NCBI GenBank assembly: GCA_946404585.1
Contig: CAMJEC010000027.1
Coordinates: forward strand, 1 to 12,315
Length of the DNA stretch: 12,315 bases
Direction: 5' to 3'
Origin: an uncultured Caryophanales bacterium
GTDB taxonomy: Bacteria > Bacillota_I > Bacilli_A > RFN20 > CAG-826
Shown here: positions 5,809 to 12,312 of the stretch, one piece after another
Layout of the letters: every line of letters starts with the position of its first letter
How positions within the stretch are numbered: the first letter of the stretch is position 1
The notes under the pieces: generated by a model
Databases searched by the model: none
What the model was told of the DNA's origin: nothing
The model's input: only the letters and a program-made list of their open reading frames with translations
Program-made: the position numbers and the translations under genes

Positions 5809-5837
5809 ATAATATAAGAGAAAATAGCATAATTCAA
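5809..5837 (-). promoter_or_regulatory. Promoter of gpsB-rnpB-pgsA-pncC-recA
   Basis: On the minus strand, -35 TTGAAT (5832-5837), a 17-base spacer and -10 TATTAT (5809-5814). The predicted start is near 5802, about 12 bases before the gpsB ATG. It is the only strong promoter I see upstream of rnpB and pgsA. Confidence 0.7.
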
Positions 5838-5848
5838 TCTTTTTTCTT

Positions 5849-5876
5849 TTGAAAAAAGAGAAATTAATGGTATACT
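5849..5876 (+). promoter_or_regulatory. Promoter of the exonuclease-recU operon (near-leaderless)
   Basis: -35 TTGAAA (5849-5854), a 16-base spacer and an extended -10 TG-G-TATACT (5868-5876). The predicted start at about 5883 is only some seven bases before the ATG at 5890. It is divergent from the gpsB promoter, with the two -35 boxes about 11 bases apart. Confidence 0.7.
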
Positions 5877-5889
5877 ATCAAAAGATTTT

Positions 5890-6615
5890 ATGAAGAAATT
5901 TGAAAGATTATTAAAAGGTCATAAATCACTAGTCTTCCTAGACTTCGAAGGTACACAATTCTCGCACGAGATGATTGCCATCGGTGCTGTTCACGCTGTG
6001 ATTGACCGTCATGGTTATATTAAGAAAAGCAAGAAACCATTCCGTATTTACGTTAAGGCTCACAATAGAGTGGGTAAAATTGTCACAGATTTAACTGGCA
6101 TTACTGAAGATATGCTTAAGCAAAAAGGTGTCACCTTCTTTACAGCGATGAGTGAACTTAGAAAATATGTTGGTTTATCATTCAGAAAGTCATCTTTTAT
6201 CACATTTGGTAATCATGATATGAAGATTTTATCTTCCTCTATCTCTTATAGCTTTGATTTCCCAAAAGAAATCGTTCAATGTATTCAACAAAACTACATT
6301 GATTTCAGTGCTTTCATCTCTGAATTTATGAGAGATGATAAGGGCAATCCACTTTCTTTAGTTAGATACTGCGATGCCTTTGGCGTTAAACAAGCTGGTC
6401 CAGCGCACGATCCCGCAGTGGACGCCGAAAACTTGGCGTGGTTATATGACGCCACAATGAGAAAGAGCAATCTCTTATTAGAGGAATATAAGAAAGTCTT
6501 AAAAACATTCAATCACTTCCCAGTTCCTGTTGCCGCGGTTTTGAAAAAACTTGCCAGCAACGAAGATGTGACATATAAAGAGTTTGAAGAAGAAATAAGA
6601 AAATATATCGCGTGA
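5890..6615 (+). CDS. DEDDh (DnaQ-like) 3'-5' exonuclease
   Basis: A 241-residue protein. The complete DEDDh exonuclease set is visible: D18 and E20 (FLDFEGTQ), D110 (FGNHD), and H173 with D178 (AHDPAVDAENL). The substrate cannot be told from sequence; relatives include proofreading, KapD-like and oligoribonuclease-type enzymes acting on DNA or RNA 3' ends. After the nuclease core (about 12-190) a C-terminal tail of some 50 residues is mostly helical and basic/acidic, with no recognised domain. The start is ATG at 5890 directly downstream of the promoter with no Shine-Dalgarno. The stop TGA overlaps the recU ATG by one base, so the two are translationally coupled. Pairing with a Holliday-junction resolvase hints at a repair role, but that is inference. 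Confidence 0.88.
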   Translation: MKKFERLLKGHKSLVFLDFEGTQFSHEMIAIGAVHAVIDRHGYIKKSKKPFRIYVKAHNRVGKIVTDLTGITEDMLKQKGVTFFTAMSELRKYVGLSFRKSSFITFGNHDMKILSSSISYSFDFPKEIVQCIQQNYIDFSAFISEFMRDDKGNPLSLVRYCDAFGVKQAGPAHDPAVDAENLAWLYDATMRKSNLLLEEYKKVLKTFNHFPVPVAAVLKKLASNEDVTYKEFEEEIRKYIA

Positions 6616-7205
6616 TGAGATACCCAAACGGCAAAACTTACCAAAAGAAAGAAAGCGATAGCAAAGCTGAAAAAACTCATCGCACCCTTTTAAGTGCGGC
6701 TAACCGTGGTATGCCTTTAGAAGAAGATATCAATCTTTCTAACGATTATTATCGTGATATGGGTATTGCCCTCATTAATAAAAGGCCAACTCCGATTAAC
6801 ATCGTTAAAGTAGATTATTCTAGAGGCGCTAGAATTACTGACGCCTATTTTGAAAAGCAATCCACTACCGACTATAACGGTGTTTATAAAGGTAGATATA
6901 TTGATTTCGAAGCTAAAAACACTAAATCAAATACCGCTTTCCCGTTAAGCAATATTAGTGAACACCAAATTGTTCATCTTAAAAATGTTCTTAAACATGG
7001 CGGCATCGCATTCTTTATCATCTCTTTCCAAATGAAAGATGAAATCTATTTATTAGATGCTTCTTTTGTTATTAACTTCTATGAACACGGCGATAGAAAA
7101 TCTATCCCTTATGAAGTGTTCACAAAGGATGCTGTTTTAATTAAACAAGACTATTCGCCAAGGCTTCATTATCTTGACGCTGTAGACCAATTATATTTCA
7201 AATAA
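6615..7205 (+). CDS. recU: Holliday junction resolvase RecU
   Basis: A 196-residue RecU, the Firmicute Holliday-junction endonuclease that acts with RecA and RuvAB. The start MRYPNGKTYQ, the stalk and core segment STTDYNGVYKGRYIDFEAK and the C-terminal YLDAVDQLYF closely follow B. subtilis RecU. Catalytic residues D86, E99 and K101 are present. A GTG at 6612 would add one residue, but ATG 6615 overlaps the exonuclease stop TGA and gives the family N-terminus. There is no clear Shine-Dalgarno, so coupling to the exonuclease gene is likely. In Bacillus recU is coupled to ponA; here ponA is absent. Its stop codon touches that of nth on the other strand, with no intergenic base. Confidence 0.96.
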   Translation: MRYPNGKTYQKKESDSKAEKTHRTLLSAANRGMPLEEDINLSNDYYRDMGIALINKRPTPINIVKVDYSRGARITDAYFEKQSTTDYNGVYKGRYIDFEAKNTKSNTAFPLSNISEHQIVHLKNVLKHGGIAFFIISFQMKDEIYLLDASFVINFYEHGDRKSIPYEVFTKDAVLIKQDYSPRLHYLDAVDQLYFK

Positions 7206-7841
7206 TTACTTGCCTTTATATATGCACATGTCGCTTATTTTGCAGTTTTCACATTTAGGCGAACGTGCCATACAATAGTATCTACCAAAATGAATTAATT
7301 GGTGATGTGACTTAATCCATCTCTCTTCAGGGATGATTTTTTTAAGCTTTCTTTCTACATCAATTGGTTCATCATCTTTTTTAGCAAGATTAAGTCTTTT
7401 ACTAATTCTTAATATATGTGTATCCACTGGTAAATCAGGGATGTGGAAAATTTCCGCTCTGATGACGCCAGCGGTTTTATTTCCAACTCCTGGTAAAGTC
7501 ATTAATTGTTCTTTATCTGAAGGCACTACACTATTAAAACGATCCACTAAATCTTTAACAATACCTTTAAGATTTTTAGCTTTATTTTTATATAAACCAA
7601 TTGGCTTAATGATTTCTTCAATGTCTTCTAAAGGCGCATCATATAAAGCGGCCAACGTTGGATATTTCTTAAATAATAATGGTGTAACCGCATTAACTGA
7701 TTTATCAGTTGTTTGAGCGGATAACATTACCGCGATGACTAATTCATAATCTTTAGAATATAAAAGTTCGCACTTAGCAGTGGGTAATATTTCATCTAAA
7801 TAATCTAATAAAGGCTTAACGTTAGTCTTCATCATCTTCAT
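7206..7841 (-). CDS. nth: Endonuclease III (DNA glycosylase/AP lyase)
   Basis: A 211-residue base-excision repair enzyme removing oxidised pyrimidines and nicking the abasic site. The helix-hairpin-helix LPGVGNKTAG carries the catalytic Lys (about 122), VDTH carries the catalytic Asp (about 140), and the C-terminal cysteines (about 190, 197, 200, 206) have the exact C-x6-C-x2-C-x5-C spacing of the [4Fe-4S] cluster. The start is ambiguous: TTG 7844 and ATGs at 7841, 7835 and 7832 are in frame, all inside the end of dnaD and none with a convincing ribosome site. I chose the first ATG. The overlap of about 20 bases with dnaD implies coupling. dnaD-nth adjacency matches B. subtilis. Function is confident. 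Confidence 0.95.
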   Translation of the reverse strand: MKMMKTNVKPLLDYLDEILPTAKCELLYSKDYELVIAVMLSAQTTDKSVNAVTPLLFKKYPTLAALYDAPLEDIEEIIKPIGLYKNKAKNLKGIVKDLVDRFNSVVPSDKEQLMTLPGVGNKTAGVIRAEIFHIPDLPVDTHILRISKRLNLAKKDDEPIDVERKLKKIIPEERWIKSHHQLIHFGRYYCMARSPKCENCKISDMCIYKGK

Positions 7842-8475
7842 CAAGCCATGGAGTTTTTGCGATACGAATGGTTTCTTCTAAGTTATTTGTCCAATCATCA
7901 TTAATGGATGTTTTACCTTCGGCTTCAAGTTCTTCTCTTTTGGCCCATGTTAATAATATTTTATCGACTGATTTAATTGATTTCTTGCCTTGACTGATAG
8001 CTTCTTTTAAAGCATTAATAATAACTTCATCAGTGTAACCCATTGATACCCATTCTCTAATTGTGGAGACTTCTGTTGGGGATAAGCTACGTCCTAATTC
8101 TTGTTGGAAGTTTTCATAAATATTAGTGAGTTGGTCACTGATGGTTTTATTATTTCTTACTTCGTTTTCTTTAGAAACACTGATTTGGAATTCGCGGTAC
8201 AACCTTTCTTTAAGTGGATTTAAGGAAGTAATGGTTTTACCATTCGCGGTGGTATATTCGATTAAACCACGTGTTAATAAATCAGCGAGTAATCTATCAA
8301 TCTCTTTAATGTCTAGAGACATTTTTAAAGATAATAAATCCGCAGTCACGAAAGTATCACCATATGAAATAAGGTGATCCATCATGAGAATGATCGCTAA
8401 TTGGTTCTCACTAATTTTGAGTTTTTTATAGTTTTCTAAAAGTAAGAAATGAAAATCTACTGCTTCACTAATCAT
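7822..8475 (-). CDS. dnaD: Replication initiation protein DnaD
   Basis: A 217-residue DnaD-like protein, close to the 232 of B. subtilis. An N-terminal winged helix (about 1-95, with the LISYGDTFVTADLLSLKM segment) is followed by a DnaB_2/DnaD C-terminal domain (about 115-185). The latter contains the signature helices EWVSMGYTDEVIINALKEAI and SVDKILLTWAKRE, matching the YxxxIxxW-type DNA-binding motif. An acidic tail follows, ending WLDEDDED. DnaD acts with DnaA, DnaB and DnaI to load the helicase at origins and stalled forks. The ATG at 8475 lies four bases after the cca stop, with only a weak AAAG upstream. The 3' end overlaps nth. Identification rests on domains and synteny and is strong. 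Confidence 0.9.
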   Translation of the reverse strand: MISEAVDFHFLLLENYKKLKISENQLAIILMMDHLISYGDTFVTADLLSLKMSLDIKEIDRLLADLLTRGLIEYTTANGKTITSLNPLKERLYREFQISVSKENEVRNNKTISDQLTNIYENFQQELGRSLSPTEVSTIREWVSMGYTDEVIINALKEAISQGKKSIKSVDKILLTWAKREELEAEGKTSINDDWTNNLEETIRIAKTPWLDEDDED

Positions 8476-8479
8476 GCTA

Positions 8480-9172
8480 TTACTTTATCACACCCACTAG
8501 GTTTGCTATATCAAATTGTGCAAAAATATCCATTTTTTCTTTTTGATCAACGACTGTATCATCGATTTTATTTAATTCACTTCTGATTTTCGCATCAGTG
8601 ATATTTCTTAATAAATCAAAATTATCATGCATTGCTTCTAATAGAGATTCTTCAATTCTTAAATGATGCATTAAATGGAATCTAATTGCTCTTAAGATTC
8701 TAAGTGGATCTTCTTTGATTCTTGTATCAGGGTCTCCCACCATTCTTAAGATATTATTTTTAAGGTCTTCTTGACCGTTACAATAATCTATGACCTTTAA
8801 ATCTTTATTCATATATAAGGCATTCACGGTAAAGTCTCTTCTTAGATAATCTTCTTTTAAATCTTTAACGAAGATAACTTTGTTTGGGTGTCTACTATCC
8901 TCATAAGAAGATTCTTTTCTTAAAGTGGTAATATCGAACTTTAATCCATCACTTGTCTTATATTTTAAGGAACCAAATCTTTTAAAAGTGGCATCAGCGG
9001 TAGGTAAAAACGCTAGGATTTCTTCTGGTGTAGCTTCACTAACAGCGTCCATATCCGTTAATGGTTCATTTAAAAGATAATCTCTAACCGTACCACCGAC
9101 GAGATATAGCTGATAACCATGTTTGTTAAACTCATTTGCGAGCTTAATAAATGAATCTAGATTCTTGTTCAT
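8480..9172 (-). CDS. cca: CCA-adding tRNA nucleotidyltransferase, short class II form
   Basis: The class II head and neck are intact: YLVGGTVRD (23-31), the metal-binding D40-x-D42 (LTDMDAVSEATPEE), RRDFTVNALY (111-120), the template motif EDPLR (154-158) within EDPLRILRAIRF, and AKIRSELNKI (194-203). The enzyme adds or repairs the 3' CCA of tRNAs. At 230 residues it is far shorter than the usual 390-450; the C-terminal body and tail are missing. The reading frame ends cleanly 4 bases before dnaD with no sign of a frameshift there, so this looks like a naturally compact enzyme. The exact specificity (CCA, CC or A) cannot be settled. The ATG at 9172 has no Shine-Dalgarno, and a -10 box ends only six bases upstream. 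It is first gene of the cca-dnaD-nth operon. Confidence 0.88.
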   Translation of the reverse strand: MNKNLDSFIKLANEFNKHGYQLYLVGGTVRDYLLNEPLTDMDAVSEATPEEILAFLPTADATFKRFGSLKYKTSDGLKFDITTLRKESSYEDSRHPNKVIFVKDLKEDYLRRDFTVNALYMNKDLKVIDYCNGQEDLKNNILRMVGDPDTRIKEDPLRILRAIRFHLMHHLRIEESLLEAMHDNFDLLRNITDAKIRSELNKIDDTVVDQKEKMDIFAQFDIANLVGVIK

Positions 9173-9178
9173 GCTACT

Positions 9179-9207
9179 ATTCTACACTTTTTATAAAAAG
9201 AGCACAA
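9179..9207 (-). promoter_or_regulatory. Candidate promoter of cca-dnaD-nth (leaderless)
   Basis: On the minus strand, TTGTGC (9202-9207), a 17-base spacer and TAGAAT (9179-9184), five of six to the -10 consensus. Six bases separate it from the cca ATG, so the start would fall at about the initiation codon itself. The -35 overlaps the T-run of the HU terminator. The -35 is a modest match. Confidence 0.45.
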
Positions 9208-9232
9208 AAAAACCAGCGTTTCCGCTGATTTT
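9205..9232 (-). terminator. Intrinsic terminator of hup
   Basis: On the minus strand AATCAGCG, GAAA loop, CGCTGGTT forms an 8-bp stem (one G-T pair) closed by a GNRA-type tetraloop, followed by a run of T at 9205-9212. It begins about 15 bases after the HU stop. This is the strongest terminator in the window and separates hup from the cca operon. Confidence 0.9.
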
Positions 9233-9246
9233 CTTTTTAAACTGAA

Positions 9247-9531
9247 CTACGCGTTCAATTTGCCTTTTAAAGCTTTAGAAAGTCTGAAACTCACTGAACG
9301 TGATTCGGCAATCTTAATGCGGGTATGTTGTTTTGGATGTGTACCGTCACGAGATTGACGAGTTTTTGGTGTGAAAACACCAAAGTTAGTGATGTTGACT
9401 TCTTGGCCTTCTAATAAGGCTTTTTCAATTTCACCGAAACAGATGTCCAATGCTGCACGAGCGTCTTTTTTGGATAAATGCGCTTCATCTGCAACAATTT
9501 GAACAAGGTCTCTTCTGTTGAATTTCTTCAT
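9247..9531 (-). CDS. hup: HU-family DNA-binding protein
   Basis: A 94-residue histone-like protein that bends and compacts DNA. The helical dimerisation half (MKKFNRRDLVQIVADEAH... to about residue 45) and the beta-arm part (NFGVFTPKTR, GTHPK, IKI, then FRLSKALKG) follow the HU/IHF pattern. The arm-tip Pro is kept in GTHPK, but the next residues, QHTR, replace the usual TG of N-P-x-TG, so it is somewhat divergent. The frame can be opened at TTG 9537, but the Shine-Dalgarno GGGAG (9541-9545) is nine bases from ATG 9531 and only three from the TTG, which fixes the start. It has its own promoter and a strong terminator, so it is monocistronic. Its position beside der and cmk matches other Firmicutes. 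Confidence 0.95.
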   Translation of the reverse strand: MKKFNRRDLVQIVADEAHLSKKDARAALDICFGEIEKALLEGQEVNITNFGVFTPKTRQSRDGTHPKQHTRIKIAESRSVSFRLSKALKGKLNA

Positions 9532-9589
9532 GTTCAAATGCTCCCTTTTTGTTGAAATGAATTAGCAAGATAATCCTATTTCTAGGTTA

Positions 9590-9598
9590 AGTATAACA
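9590..9598 (-). promoter_or_regulatory. Extended -10 promoter of hup
   Basis: TG-T-TATACT on the minus strand is an excellent extended -10. A -35 is not obvious; TTGAAA lies too close (8-base gap). The predicted start near 9584 is at the foot of a small CCTA-GAAA-TAGG hairpin. The leader of about 50 bases ends in the GGGAG ribosome site. Confidence 0.6.
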
Positions 9599-9644
9599 TC
9601 TTTTTTCAAAAAAAGTATGATTTTTTAAAACAATTAGTAGATTT

Positions 9645-10964
9645 TTATTTAGATTGGTTCGTTCGTTTCTTTAAAACTATGCGAATTGGAGTGCCATCAA
9701 AATTGAATGTATCTCTTAAACGATTTTCAATATATCTTTGATATGAGAAATGCATGAAGTTAGGGTCATTTACGAATAAAACAATTGTTGGCGGGGCGCT
9801 ACTAACCTGTGATGCGTAGAGAATTTTTAGTCTACCACCATTGAAGTTTGGAGCTTGATTCATGATTTGAGCGTCTTGCATGACCTCATTTAGCAAACTT
9901 GTCTTGATTCTTGTATAGTATGCAGCGTGCACTGTATCGAGTGTTTCAAAGAGGGTATCAAGTCTTTGCTTTTTAAGAGCAGAAACAAACACTACTGGAG
10001 CGTAGTCTAAGAACTTATATTCATCACGAATGATTTTTATATAATCAGACATGGTATTAGTTTGCTTGTCCACTAAATCCCATTTATTAACAACGATAAT
10101 AATGGCTTTATGTAGGTCAGTTGCATATTGGATAACGTGCTTATCTTGTTCAGTGATGCCTTCTTTACCATCAAGCACTAATAAAACGATTTCACTTCTT
10201 TCAATAGCTTTGAGCGCGCGTATCGCGGAATATTTATCAATTGATTCATAAATCTTGCCACGTTTTTTAAGACCCGCCGTATCGATAACTAAATAGTTTT
10301 TACCATTTCTATTAAATGGAGTATCAATAGAATCTCTAGTGGTACCAGAGATATTACTGACGATAACACGATCTTGATTCAAGATAGCGTTAGTTAAAGA
10401 AGATTTACCAACATTAGGTCTACCAACAACACAGAAGGTGACTTTGTCTTCTTCTAATTCTTCACTGTTTTCTGGTAAGTATTTAACGATTTCATTTAAG
10501 ATATCGCCAATGCCAATACCATGTGCACCAGAAACAACATGAGGTTCACCAAGACCTAAGCCATAGAATTCTTGCGCATCCGCCATATGGGAACCTTCAT
10601 CAATTTTATTAACTGCCAAAATAATTGGCTTTTTAACTTTTCTTAAAATGGTTGTCACCACTCTATCATCAGTGGTAATTCCAAGCTTACCATCGACCAC
10701 AAACACTATCACGTCTGCCTCGTTTATAGCAATTTCAGCTTGCATACGGATTTGTTCTTGGAATGGGCGATTAACGATTTCGATACCGCCTGTATCAATT
10801 AAAGAGAAGTGATGACCAAGCCATTCACATTGCCCGTAAAGTCTATCACGAGTAATGCCCATTTCATCATCGACGATGGCGTGTCTTTCACCAATCATAC
10901 GATTAAAAATCGTCGATTTGCCGACGTTTGGTGAGCCAACAATTGCAACGATTCCTTGAGCCAT
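9645..10964 (-). CDS. der: Ribosome biogenesis GTPase Der (EngA)
   Basis: A 439-residue tandem GTPase required for late 50S subunit assembly. First G domain: GSPNVGKST (10-18), DTGG (57-60), NKID (119-122). Second: GRPNVGKSS (181-189), DTAG (228-231), NKWD (293-296). The KH-like C-terminal domain spans about 350-435 and ends in the usual basic tail, with PIRIVLKKR. Length is the family norm (436 in B. subtilis). The ATG at 10964 lies four bases after the cmk stop, with GGAG in the cmk tail, so it is coupled to cmk. Many Firmicutes have rpsA-like genes between cmk and der; here they are absent. No clear terminator follows before the hup promoter. Identification is certain. Confidence 0.98.
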   Translation of the reverse strand: MAQGIVAIVGSPNVGKSTIFNRMIGERHAIVDDEMGITRDRLYGQCEWLGHHFSLIDTGGIEIVNRPFQEQIRMQAEIAINEADVIVFVVDGKLGITTDDRVVTTILRKVKKPIILAVNKIDEGSHMADAQEFYGLGLGEPHVVSGAHGIGIGDILNEIVKYLPENSEELEEDKVTFCVVGRPNVGKSSLTNAILNQDRVIVSNISGTTRDSIDTPFNRNGKNYLVIDTAGLKKRGKIYESIDKYSAIRALKAIERSEIVLLVLDGKEGITEQDKHVIQYATDLHKAIIIVVNKWDLVDKQTNTMSDYIKIIRDEYKFLDYAPVVFVSALKKQRLDTLFETLDTVHAAYYTRIKTSLLNEVMQDAQIMNQAPNFNGGRLKILYASQVSSAPPTIVLFVNDPNFMHFSYQRYIENRLRDTFNFDGTPIRIVLKKRTNQSK

Positions 10965-10968
10965 ATAT

Positions 10969-11637
10969 TTATTTCTTCTCCGCTAATTTTTGATCAATGA
11001 TTTTATTCACTTCAGCGACGACTTCATCAATTGATAAATCAGAAGTATCTAAGTGAATAGCGTCTGGTGCAGGTTTAAGAGGGGCAAAAGCACGATGAGA
11101 ATCAATATAGTCTCTCTTTTCTACATCGGCAACAATATCTTCATAGGTACAAGGGATACCTTTTTCTTGGTTTTCTAAATAACGACGTTCCGCTCTTTTT
11201 TCAACGGAAGCAACTTGGAAGATCTTAACTTCAGCGTTTGGTAAAACATATGTACCAATATCACGACCATCCATAATAACGGAATCTTTTTCTGCCATTT
11301 TTCTTTGGAGTTCCACTAAAGCAAGACGAATGTCTTTATAGGAAGCAATATATGAAACATTACCAGAAACATCAGTACCTCTAATTGGTTTACTGACATC
11401 AACACCATTACATAAAACAACATAACCTGGTTTTAATTCGATGTTCACTTCTGGAATTAAAGCGCAACAAGCTTTTTCATCTTGGCAATCAACACCCTTT
11501 TGTAAGCAATACCAAGTGAATGCACGATACATCGCACCTGTATCAATATAGGTGAATCCTCTCATGAGCGCCACTTTCTTGGCGATTGTGGATTTTCCTG
11601 CTGCGGCAGGACCGTCAATAGCAACAGCAACTTTCAT
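10969..11637 (-). CDS. cmk: Cytidylate kinase
   Basis: A 222-residue (d)CMP kinase that phosphorylates CMP and dCMP using ATP. The P-loop GPAAAGKST (9-17), DTGAMYRAF (32-40), DGRDIGTYVLP (123-133), RAERRYLE (148-155) and RDYIDSHRAFAPL (175-187) match the family throughout, as does the closing DAIHLDTS. The frame is open to 11685, but the extra 16 residues lie inside the upstream membrane-protein gene. The ATG at 11637 gives the standard MKVAVAIDGP start one base after that gene's stop, with GGGGGT as ribosome site. It is the middle gene of a three-gene operon with der downstream. Confidence 0.97.
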   Translation of the reverse strand: MKVAVAIDGPAAAGKSTIAKKVALMRGFTYIDTGAMYRAFTWYCLQKGVDCQDEKACCALIPEVNIELKPGYVVLCNGVDVSKPIRGTDVSGNVSYIASYKDIRLALVELQRKMAEKDSVIMDGRDIGTYVLPNAEVKIFQVASVEKRAERRYLENQEKGIPCTYEDIVADVEKRDYIDSHRAFAPLKPAPDAIHLDTSDLSIDEVVAEVNKIIDQKLAEKK

Positions 11638-11638
11638 A

Positions 11639-11944
11639 TTACTTACCCCCGAATGCGTAGACTGCAAAGATGATGATACCAACAATTAATAACACGCCTA
11701 ATAAACAAATACAGCCAATAGTAATGTACTTTTTAGTAATAAGACGTTTAGGAGCAGCTTCGACTTCTTGATTATCGATTTTGCCTAAAACCTCTTCCAA
11801 AGGAAGAGTGGATGTTGTATTCATCTTATCACTAACGATGCTGTTGTTTCTTTCTTTAATAGACTCAGGCTCGTTATTAATTGATTTAAATTCGTTAATA
11901 GATTGACGATATTTTTTGTATTTTTCTAATCTAGTTTCGCTCAT
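11639..11944 (-). CDS. Small tail-anchored membrane protein of unknown function
   Basis: Taking ATG 11944 as start gives 101 residues; a frame five residues longer opens at 11959 but has no better ribosome site. I do not recognise a family. The N-terminus is charged and helical (SETRLEKYKKYRQSI), followed by a polar, Asn/Ser/Glu-rich middle (about 20-65), a basic patch (PKRLITKKY, 65-73) and a single hydrophobic helix (about 74-97) ending in AFGGK. This is a tail-anchored layout, with the bulk in the cytoplasm by the positive-inside rule. Its stop is one base from the cmk ATG, so the two are coupled. A promoter overlapping a perfect palindrome lies just upstream. Any link to cmk or der function is unknown. 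It is likely a real gene, given its good frame, spacing and promoter. Confidence 0.75.
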   Translation of the reverse strand: MSETRLEKYKKYRQSINEFKSINNEPESIKERNNSIVSDKMNTTSTLPLEEVLGKIDNQEVEAAPKRLITKKYITIGCICLLGVLLIVGIIIFAVYAFGGK

Positions 11945-11963
11945 AAAAAGTCCAATCACGTAT

Positions 11964-11992
11964 ATTCTAATTTAATTAGAATGCTTTTTGAA
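11964..11992 (-). promoter_or_regulatory. Promoter of the membrane protein-cmk-der operon with overlapping palindrome
   Basis: On the minus strand, TTCAAA (11987-11992), a 17-base spacer and TAGAAT (11964-11969). Start near 11957, 13 bases before the ATG. A perfect 8-bp inverted repeat, ATTCTAAT-TTA-ATTAGAAT (11964-11982), covers the -10 and most of the spacer. It could be an operator or, on the plus strand with its following T-run, a weak hairpin. Confidence 0.5.
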
Positions 11993-12030
11993 TAGAAAAT
12001 AACTTTTTGTGTTAATTTGTTCCATCACTA

Positions 12031-12060
12031 TTGAAAATAGATAATCAAAATATATATAAT
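12031..12060 (+). promoter_or_regulatory. Promoter of the ferredoxin gene
   Basis: -35 TTGAAA (12031-12036), an 18-base spacer, -10 TATAAT (12055-12060). Predicted start near 12067, giving a leader of about 24 bases that contains AAGGAGG. The TTG here is not a start codon. Confidence 0.8.
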
Positions 12061-12090
12061 CAATGTATACAACCCAAGGAGGCATTACTC

Positions 12091-12270
12091 ATGGCTAAGA
12101 AAAGAGTAAAAATTGATGCTGCTTCATGCATTATGTGCGGCGCTTGTGTCGGCTCCTATCCAGATGATTTCAAATTCTCTGATGAAGGTCCAGCCGCTCC
12201 AATTACAGGCGAAGCTGATGAAGACGCAGTTGGCGTATGCCCAGTTGGTGCAATCTCTGTTGAAGAGTAA
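12091..12270 (+). CDS. fer: Ferredoxin, single [4Fe-4S]
   Basis: A 59-residue acidic ferredoxin, a soluble low-potential electron carrier. Cluster ligands C13, C16, C19 (CIMCGAC) and C50 (GVCPVGAI) give the C-x2-C-x2-C...C-P pattern of one [4Fe-4S] cluster. The second-cluster cysteines of clostridial 2[4Fe-4S] ferredoxins are absent. It has a family-like layout of MAKKRVKIDAASC at the start and PVGAISVEE at the end. The start is ATG 12091, preceded eight bases earlier by a perfect AAGGAGG; an upstream TTG in frame at 12031 is the -35 box and is rejected. Own promoter and terminator make it monocistronic, divergent from the cmk operon. Partner enzymes are not in the window. Confidence 0.95.
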   Translation: MAKKRVKIDAASCIMCGACVGSYPDDFKFSDEGPAAPITGEADEDAVGVCPVGAISVEE

Positions 12271-12278
12271 AATACAAC

Positions 12279-12312
12279 AAAAAACTAGGCCTTGATTGAC
12301 CTAGTTTTTTTG
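12279..12312 (+). terminator. Terminator of the ferredoxin gene (probably bidirectional)
   Basis: A-run then ACTAGG (12284-12289) pairs with CCTAGT (12300-12305), followed by eight T to 12312. The flanking A and T runs extend the stem and would also serve a transcript arriving from the right on the minus strand. Confidence 0.88.

Noticed and set aside
9532..9537. TTG start for HU at 9537
   Set aside because: Only three bases from the Shine-Dalgarno; ATG 9531 has nine-base spacing.
12031..12090. Longer ferredoxin start at TTG 12031
   Set aside because: That TTG is the -35 box; the perfect AAGGAGG precedes ATG 12091.
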